From Oscillospiraceae bacterium (lineage in GTDB: Bacteria; Bacillota; Clostridia; Oscillospirales; Oscillospiraceae), in NCBI GenBank assembly GCA_017502265.1, contig JAFVVI010000014.1:1-64000 (forward strand): a stretch of 64,000 nucleotides of DNA, read 5' to 3'. The notes under the pieces were generated by a model. The model did no database searches and had not been told where the DNA came from. It was given only the letters and a program-made list of their open reading frames with translations. Shown here piece after piece: positions 59,014 through 64,000 of this stretch. The translations under genes and the position numbers were made by a program. Position 1 is the stretch's first letter, and each line of letters starts with the position of its first letter.

Positions 59014-59909
59014 ACAACAAGAAAAGACGCAGATTATTAACACCGGACGATAAAACCGGCCTGTTATTCGTTTTGCCGTTTATCATTGGTTTTATTTTCC
59101 TGTTCTTCAAGCCTCTGTTGGAGTCTGTGAATTATACCTTCCACAGAATTTCTGTTGACGCCAACGGTTTGCTTTTGGAACCTATTGGTTTTGAAAACTG
59201 GCAGTATTTGGTGACGAAGGACTCTGCCTTTGTTAAGCAGATCTCAAGCATCATAACCTCTGTGACTGTGGAAGTGCTCGTGATTATGTTTATGAGTATC
59301 TTCCTTGCGGTTCTGCTGGTTAATAAGTTCCCCGGCCGTCTGCTCTTCCGAGTTTGCCTGTTCCTGCCTATGATCTTCGGCGCTGACGCAGTTCTGCACA
59401 GCTTCGGTATGATCGGCGGCTCCTCTGAAATGACTGCCAACAGTAATGAGTTTATGATCATGTCCGGCGAAACCACCGGCTTCATCAAGGAGATCATTTC
59501 CAGCTTTGGTATTTTGACTCCGCTCATTGAAAAGTTTACGGCTTATGCCGACAAGCTCTTTAAGCTTCTGTGGAATATGCCTCTGCAGATTGTTATCTTC
59601 ATCATCGGTCTGCAGGCGATCCCGCCCCATCTGTATGAAGTTGCCAAGATGGAAGGCGCAACTGCTTGGGAAACCTTCTGGAAGATCACCTTCCCGCTGC
59701 TGACTCCCAGTATTCTGCTGTGCCTGATTTATTCTGTTATTGACTACTTCAACGCAACTACAAACACGATTGTGCAGATGATTGACGAAAATATGGTTAA
59801 CCGTCTGGACTATGCATGTACCCAGAGCTGGGCTTACTCTCTGTTGATATTTGTGATCGTTCTGGTTATCAATGCAATTGTCTCCAGAAGAGTTATCTCT
59901 ATGGACTAA
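59010..59909 (+). CDS. Carbohydrate ABC transporter permease, MalF type (pair 2)
   Basis: Membrane subunit of a second sugar importer, six helices. It begins LLTPDDKTGLLFVLPFIIGFIFLFFKPLLESVNYTF, and the coupling loop reads LYEVAKMEGATAWETFWKITFPLLTP. Compared with the pair 1 protein, the loop between helices 3 and 4 is longer (SEMTANSNEFMIMSGETTGF region, about residues 135-175), possibly an extracellular contact for its own binding protein. The protein is 299 aa. It is translationally coupled to DUF5696. Confidence 0.93.
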   Translation: MNNKKRRRLLTPDDKTGLLFVLPFIIGFIFLFFKPLLESVNYTFHRISVDANGLLLEPIGFENWQYLVTKDSAFVKQISSIITSVTVEVLVIMFMSIFLAVLLVNKFPGRLLFRVCLFLPMIFGADAVLHSFGMIGGSSEMTANSNEFMIMSGETTGFIKEIISSFGILTPLIEKFTAYADKLFKLLWNMPLQIVIFIIGLQAIPPHLYEVAKMEGATAWETFWKITFPLLTPSILLCLIYSVIDYFNATTNTIVQMIDENMVNRLDYACTQSWAYSLLIFVIVLVINAIVSRRVISMD

Positions 59910-59927
59910 GAAAGGAGGAGGGAAGTT

Positions 59928-60881
59928 ATGCGTAAAAGATTAATACCCAAAAGCGTCCTTACTCCTGTTGTGAAGTTTGCCTACAATTTGTTTCGGTATG
60001 CGCTTCTTGCCGGTGTCAGCTATTTGGCAATTTTCCCCATTATTAAGATGCTTTCCGCTTCCTTGACGGAGTCAGAGGCCTTCTATAACAGCGGCACCAA
60101 CTTTATTCCGCCTGTGGCTACCTTCCAGAACTTCATTCACAGCATGCAGTATTTTAAGTTCTTCGATTATGCGAAGGTAACGGGTTTGATTACTATAACC
60201 TGTACGATCTGCACCGTTTTTGTCAGCTCTTTGGTTGGTTACGGCATTGGCCGGTACAAATTTAAGGGCCGCAATCTGGTATATGCCTGCGTGCTGTTTA
60301 CGATTATTATGCCCATCCAGACCGCGCAGCTGCCCCTGACTTACTACTACCGTTGGTTTGATCTGTTCGGTATCGGTAAGATCATCGGTCTGTTCACCGG
60401 AGAGGCTGTTACTATTAATATTCTGCATAGCCTTGCACGGTTTATCCTCCCTGCTGTTCTGGGTGTGGGTTTGAGAGCCGGTATCTTTATCTTCTTATTC
60501 CAGTCCTTCTTTTCGGGTATGCCCAAGGACCTGGAGGAAGCAGCAAAGATCGACGGCTGCAACCCCTTTAAGATCTACTGGAAGGTTATGATCCCGAATA
60601 TTATTCCTGTTCTTGTGACGGTTACACTGCTTTCCATTATCTACTATTGGAACGATTCTCTGATTGTGGATATGGCTAAGCTGGACATGGGTTCAGCGCT
60701 GATGCCTCAGGTTGAGAGTCTTGTGGAAATGAACATCGGCGCCAGTCAAATGGACCTGATGCAGCGGAAGGTGGAGTACTACGCCATCTTGATCACCTCT
60801 GTCACACCGTTGATTTTGGTGTTTATGTTTGGCCAGAAATACTTTGTGGAATGTATGGACCGTTCCGGCAGTAAGGGATAA
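59928..60881 (+). CDS. Carbohydrate ABC transporter permease, MalG type (pair 2)
   Basis: Second membrane subunit of pair 2, six helices. Family phrases are YLAIFPIIKMLSASLTESEAFYNSGTNFIPPVATFQNF, SLVGYGIGRYKFKGRN, the coupling loop LEEAAKIDGCNPFKIYWKVMIPNIIP and the end FGQKYFVECMDRSGSKG. The length of 317 aa is slightly above usual. The RBS is AAAGGAGGAGGG. It closes the main transcript; the next gene has its own promoter. Confidence 0.93.
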   Translation: MRKRLIPKSVLTPVVKFAYNLFRYALLAGVSYLAIFPIIKMLSASLTESEAFYNSGTNFIPPVATFQNFIHSMQYFKFFDYAKVTGLITITCTICTVFVSSLVGYGIGRYKFKGRNLVYACVLFTIIMPIQTAQLPLTYYYRWFDLFGIGKIIGLFTGEAVTINILHSLARFILPAVLGVGLRAGIFIFLFQSFFSGMPKDLEEAAKIDGCNPFKIYWKVMIPNIIPVLVTVTLLSIIYYWNDSLIVDMAKLDMGSALMPQVESLVEMNIGASQMDLMQRKVEYYAILITSVTPLILVFMFGQKYFVECMDRSGSKG

Positions 60882-60916
60882 TTGACTGTAAGTTGTTAAT
60901 TTGTTTTGATGGTTAT

Positions 60917-60931
60917 TGTGCAGTTTGCACA
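60917..60931 (+). promoter_or_regulatory. Inverted repeat upstream of the second binding-protein promoter
   Basis: TGTGCA (60917-60922) and TGCACA (60926-60931) are exact inverted repeats around GTT, 53 bases before the -35. It could be an activator site or an RNA hairpin at the end of the upstream transcript; no T tract follows. Confidence 0.5.
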
Positions 60932-60984
60932 GAAATAATGCAGAAAATAAGTTAACAAATTCAAGAAAAGTTATAACTTTAAAC

Positions 60985-61013
60985 TTGCCTGTTTTAAACA
61001 CGTTTGTTATAAT
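60985..61013 (+). promoter_or_regulatory. Promoter of the second solute-binding protein gene
   Basis: TTGCCT (60985-60990), 17 bp, TATAAT (61008-61013). The spacer contains AAAC-AC-GTTT. It allows the binding protein to be made in excess of the membrane components. Confidence 0.82.
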
Positions 61014-61059
61014 AAATTTGCAGAGTTATCTGTGAATAAAATAGGAAAGAGGTATATGC

Positions 61060-62598
61060 ATGAAGAAACTTTTAGCATTATTGCTGGCACTGTGTATGGT
61101 CCTCAGTCTGGCTGCTTGTGGCAAGAAGCCTGCTGACACCGACGGTACCGGCGCAAGCCAGGACGCTGGTAACAACGAAGATACCGAATGGACCTACATT
61201 CACGTAGAGAACACCGGTAACTTCCAGAAGGAAGAACTGGTCACCGGTACCGGTATGAACGCCGTTGATACCGAGATCCTGAACAATGATGACCTGATCA
61301 ACCCTGAGAAGTTCAGCGGCAAGAAGCTGCAGATCTACGGCTACGCTTCCTCAACCTATGAGGACATTGACAACATGGGCCAGGGTAGCTTTATTTGGAT
61401 GGTCCGCGCAGCTATTAGCGAGTGGGCTGCTCTGAACAAAGTCGAGATCGACTTTGTTGGCGGCTACGACCAGAGCGCTATTCTGGGCGACATTAATGCC
61501 GGCGGCAAACCCGACCTGCTGCTGAGCTGCGACAAGTTCCCCCTGCCCGCACTGACCGGTATTACCAGAGCCTTCACCCAGGAAGAGTATGATCAGCTGG
61601 CAAAGACCTGCGGTAATTACTATCTGGATATGATGAACTACAAGGGCCAGTCCTACGGTGTACAGGTTCCTTGGTCTGGTGGTAACCTGTGTTACTACAA
61701 TAAAACTCTGTTTGAACAGTATGGCGTGAAGTCTCCCGGAGAGTACTTCATGGAAGACAACTGGAACTGGGATACTTATGAAAAGGCGATTACCGATATC
61801 ACCAAGGATACCGACGGTGACGGCACTATCGATATTTATGGCTCTGGCTGTACTTATCTGCTGATTCCCAGAGTTATGGTTCGCCGTCTGAATGATGATG
61901 GCAAGGTGGAATCTCTGATCCGTAACTCCGAACAATTTATGCGCTTCCTGTCCATCTTCTATAGGGCTTCTCAGGAAACGAAAGCTGAAGGCAAGTACTC
62001 TGCTGCCTTTAAGATTACCACTCCCCAGCCTGCTATTTCCATTAACGACGGTGAATGGTATAACTTTGAGCATCTGTACCATGAACTGCTCAACGACCAA
62101 ATCGTTGAGGCTATTCCCGTTCCTAAGTACACCAATGATGACCAGCAGTACTATATGCACACCCTGGTTCATATGGCACCCTTGTCCTCCTGCGACGAGA
62201 ACGAAGCAACCATTTCTCTGATGAACTACATCCTGCGTGTAGGTATGCGGTATATGTCTGACTTCAGCTTGGGTCTGTACAAGTGTAACTACGAAGGCAT
62301 CCGCGGCGCCTCCAAGTTCGCCCACGACTGGAAGCAGAATTTTGAAGAAATTGTAGCCGACCGTCAGGAAAGATTTGATGCCCTGGAAGGCTGGGATCAG
62401 GAACTGTATCAGAAGTTGCAGGACGCTGTTCTGAGCGCTGATTCTGTCCACTACATCGTCAATACATTCCCCGGCGAAGATGGCTCCGGTGTTCACAATA
62501 ACGAAGCCAACAAGATGCCTCCCGCTTCTTCTATGCCCATTATCGCAGCTCGCGAGGAAGCTTGGATCCAGGTTTACAACGATCTGTACGCCAAGTAA
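61060..62598 (+). CDS. Sugar ABC transporter solute-binding lipoprotein (family 1), 512 aa
   Basis: Extracellular solute-binding lipoprotein with lipobox SLAAC (Cys20) and an acidic, Gly/Asp-rich linker. The binding domain is recognised from KLQIYGYASSTYEDIDNMG, GGKPDLLLSCDKFPLP, YKGQSYGVQVPWSGGNLCYYNKTLFEQYGV and WNWDTYEKAITDITKDTDGDGTIDIYG. The last contains a calcium-loop-like DTDGDG motif common in such proteins. It is longer than the usual 420-450 aa. Codon bias is strong and it has its own promoter and terminator, indicating high expression. It is the probable partner of permease pair 2. The substrate is not evident. Confidence 0.92.
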   Translation: MKKLLALLLALCMVLSLAACGKKPADTDGTGASQDAGNNEDTEWTYIHVENTGNFQKEELVTGTGMNAVDTEILNNDDLINPEKFSGKKLQIYGYASSTYEDIDNMGQGSFIWMVRAAISEWAALNKVEIDFVGGYDQSAILGDINAGGKPDLLLSCDKFPLPALTGITRAFTQEEYDQLAKTCGNYYLDMMNYKGQSYGVQVPWSGGNLCYYNKTLFEQYGVKSPGEYFMEDNWNWDTYEKAITDITKDTDGDGTIDIYGSGCTYLLIPRVMVRRLNDDGKVESLIRNSEQFMRFLSIFYRASQETKAEGKYSAAFKITTPQPAISINDGEWYNFEHLYHELLNDQIVEAIPVPKYTNDDQQYYMHTLVHMAPLSSCDENEATISLMNYILRVGMRYMSDFSLGLYKCNYEGIRGASKFAHDWKQNFEEIVADRQERFDALEGWDQELYQKLQDAVLSADSVHYIVNTFPGEDGSGVHNNEANKMPPASSMPIIAAREEAWIQVYNDLYAK

Positions 62599-62639
62599 TC
62601 CTGCTTTGTTAGGCGATTAGATCACATATAATTTTATTG

Positions 62640-62676
62640 GCCCCGATTGCCTTGTATAAGGCAATCGGGGCTCTTT
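62640..62676 (+). terminator. Terminator after the second binding-protein gene
   Basis: GCCCCGATTGCCTT (62640-62653) pairs perfectly with AAGGCAATCGGGGC (62658-62671) across GTAT, then TCTTTTG. Confidence 0.93.
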
Positions 62677-62727
62677 TGTATGCGCCTTTGAAAAACCAAA
62701 AAAGTTCCCCAAAAAACAACTAAATTA

Positions 62728-62756
62728 TTGACTATCCTATGGAAGTTTGTTATAGT
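62728..62756 (+). promoter_or_regulatory. Promoter of the CBM9-like gene
   Basis: TTGACT (62728-62733), 17 bp, TATAGT (62751-62756). The leader is about 70 nt and holds a palindrome and a short G/C hairpin just ahead of the RBS. Confidence 0.8.
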
Positions 62757-62762
62757 GGACTC

Positions 62763-62781
62763 ATATATGCCAAGCATATAT
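62763..62781 (+). promoter_or_regulatory. 19-bp palindrome at the start site: candidate operator
   Basis: ATATATGC (62763-62770) and GCATATAT (62774-62781) are exact inverted repeats around CAA, starting about where transcription should begin. The position suits a repressor. It does not match the CcpA cre consensus. Confidence 0.65.
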
Positions 62782-62834
62782 AAAATTACAAAGTATGCAA
62801 CAGGGGAGGGGTTTCCCCCTGGAAAGGAGCAGAA

Positions 62835-64000
62835 ATGGAAGAGAAGATGAACAAGTATGGCATTATTCTTGACGGCAAAATGGACGAAGCCGTTTGGGAA
62901 GGCCTGCCGGAATATACCGGATTTAAGATGCTGAAAAAGGCCGGCGGACAGTTGGCTGAAAAGCAGACCATCTTTAAGATCCTGCCCTGTGAGGATCGGA
63001 TCTACATTGGCATCAAGTGCCTGGAGCCGGACAGAGGGCATACCCAGATAGATAAGAACAGAGGCGGCTCTTTTGCAATTAATAACAGCGTTGAAATTTT
63101 CCTCTCTCCGACTGGTACAGCCTTCGATTTTTATCAATTTGCCATTACCATGCAAGGTGGCAAGTCTTCTATCTACTATGAAGAGGCCGGTAATATCAGA
63201 CCGGATCCCTATGCGCCGGAATGGGATGTCGCAGTACATATGGGTGAAGACTACTGGTCTTTAGAGGTTGAACTGCCTTTAAGAGCCTTCTACATGACCC
63301 CTGCCACCAGATGGAACGACAAGTGGTTGGTGAATGTTACGCGCAACGGCTTTGATACGAATAAGCGCCTTATAAATACCACTTGGTCTCCGCTTAACTT
63401 TAAATTTATTGAGTCCTCCGGATTCCAGATGCTTGAGGGATTCCCCATGCGACCTGCAGAGGATTATGTGTGCATCTCTGCGGCAATGGTAGATATTACG
63501 GAACAGACAGAAGCCGGCTACTGCGGTACGATGACCATTAAGACCGTCAATGCTGTAGACGGTGAGTTCGAATTTTCCTCTGACCACGCCGAGACGATGA
63601 CTGTTTCTCTGGCTGCGGGTAACAATGTGTTTACAGTACCCTGCCTGTTTGATAAAACAGGACGTACCAGAACAGCTCTGGAGTTGAAGCGCTTGTCTGA
63701 TGGTGTTGTGTTCAAACGGTATTATCCTGTGCGTTTTTATTATGATCCCCTTAGAGTTCAACTCACCCAGCCGGAATATCGTGATAATTTCTATCCCGGC
63801 CAGGATTATTCCAAGGTCGTGGGTAAGGTGATTTCTAAAGAACAGGCAACAGTGAAGCTGGAGGGTCCTGGCATTGAGACCCAGACTATTACTGTTGGCG
63901 AGGATGGCTGTTTCGCCTTTGAAACACCGAACTTTGCGGTTGGTGAAGCGCTGCTGACTGTCACCATTGAAGGCCACGAAATAATCAAGAAGATTCGCCG
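62835..64000 (+). CDS. CBM9-like carbohydrate-binding/sugar-hydrolase-associated protein, N-terminal 388 residues
   Basis: The frame is open from ATG 62835 (AAAGGAG upstream) to the window end. The first ~205 residues match the CBM9-like fold attached to many glycoside hydrolases: GIILDGKMDEAVWEGLPEYTGF, DRIYIGIKCLEPD, NNSVEIFLSPTGTAFDFYQFAI, WDVAVHMGEDYWSLEVELPLRAF and WLVNVTRN. After that come beta-rich, Ig-like segments (VRFYYDPLRVQLTQPEYRDNFYPGQDY). There is no signal peptide, so either it acts in the cytoplasm or it is exported by an unseen route. A catalytic domain may follow beyond the window. It has its own promoter and operator-like palindrome next to the sugar transport cluster. Confidence 0.8.
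   Translation, partial: MEEKMNKYGIILDGKMDEAVWEGLPEYTGFKMLKKAGGQLAEKQTIFKILPCEDRIYIGIKCLEPDRGHTQIDKNRGGSFAINNSVEIFLSPTGTAFDFYQFAITMQGGKSSIYYEEAGNIRPDPYAPEWDVAVHMGEDYWSLEVELPLRAFYMTPATRWNDKWLVNVTRNGFDTNKRLINTTWSPLNFKFIESSGFQMLEGFPMRPAEDYVCISAAMVDITEQTEAGYCGTMTIKTVNAVDGEFEFSSDHAETMTVSLAAGNNVFTVPCLFDKTGRTRTALELKRLSDGVVFKRYYPVRFYYDPLRVQLTQPEYRDNFYPGQDYSKVVGKVISKEQATVKLEGPGIETQTITVGEDGCFAFETPNFAVGEALLTVTIEGHEIIKKIR

Noticed and set aside
60985..61013. A CcpA cre site in the second binding-protein promoter
   Set aside because: AAAC-AC-GTTT in the spacer has the wrong centre and spacing for the cre consensus.
1..64000. CRISPR arrays, insertion sequences, prophage, tRNA or rRNA genes
   Set aside because: No regularly spaced repeats, transposase, integrase or phage motifs, and no cloverleaf or rRNA sequence were recognised by eye; a short tRNA could still be missed without a dedicated scan.

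Overview
The window reads as the chromosome of a low-to-mid GC, anaerobic, probably spore-forming Firmicute of the class Clostridia, most like gut Oscillospirales. The evidence is gene content and order: a RemA-gmk-rpoZ-priA-def-fmt-rsmB-rlmN-prpC-prkC-rsgA block as in Firmicutes, CdaA/CdaR, a DUF3794 (SPOCS)-LysM spore-coat-type protein, a glycine-riboswitch-controlled AGCS symporter, and fermentation genes (acetate kinase, lactate dehydrogenase family). This assignment rests on protein resemblance only. No tRNA, rRNA, transposase, phage gene or CRISPR array was seen.

Layout. (1) 1-3050: the 3' end of tuf, a pair of very small genes (a DUF1538-like membrane fragment and a 54-residue protein), and a convergent lipoprotein alkaline phosphatase. 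(2) 3051-7600: RNase P RNA, back-to-back with the promoter of a murD-ispD-ispF unit, followed by a DUF3343 / cysteine desulfurase-like pair. (3) 7614-9827: cdaA-cdaR (cyclic-di-AMP synthesis). (4) 9877-21953: a long, tightly packed housekeeping run from yicC to rsgA, covering translation, rRNA modification, replication restart and the PP2C/PASTA-kinase pair. (5) 22002-33022: tmcAL plus an unknown secreted protein, ackA, pepT, an ldh-type gene with an operator-like palindrome over its promoter, the AGCS symporter with tandem glycine riboswitch, yebC, trmK-NIF3, a DUF1858 gene and nfo. (6) 33054-36132: an FHA-SEDS fusion with a cognate penicillin-binding protein. (7) 36306-41058: a complete liv-type branched-chain amino acid ABC importer. 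(8) 41102-46225: a 49-residue membrane peptide, the SPOCS-LysM protein, a YesL-like protein, and a MarR/ABC-exporter pair.

(9) 46443-64000 is the most interesting part: a YesN/YesM-type two-component system drives a long colinear cluster containing two sugar-type ABC permease pairs, two very different solute-binding proteins (one fused to carbohydrate-binding-like modules and apparently not a lipoprotein), a secreted NHL-repeat/TPR membrane protein, a YIP1-like membrane protein, a membrane-anchored DUF5696 protein that looks like a degenerate or divergent glycosidase, and a CBM9-like protein running off the end. No ATP-binding subunit is encoded in the cluster. The permease and binding-protein assignments are secure. 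The NHL/YIP1/DUF5696 core between the two permease pairs has no function I can name and is the best candidate for an undescribed carbohydrate capture and processing system.

Transcription is unusually legible: many promoters have a 17-bp spacer, and most transcription units end in clear intrinsic terminators. Two terminators overlap the Shine-Dalgarno sequence of the following small gene.
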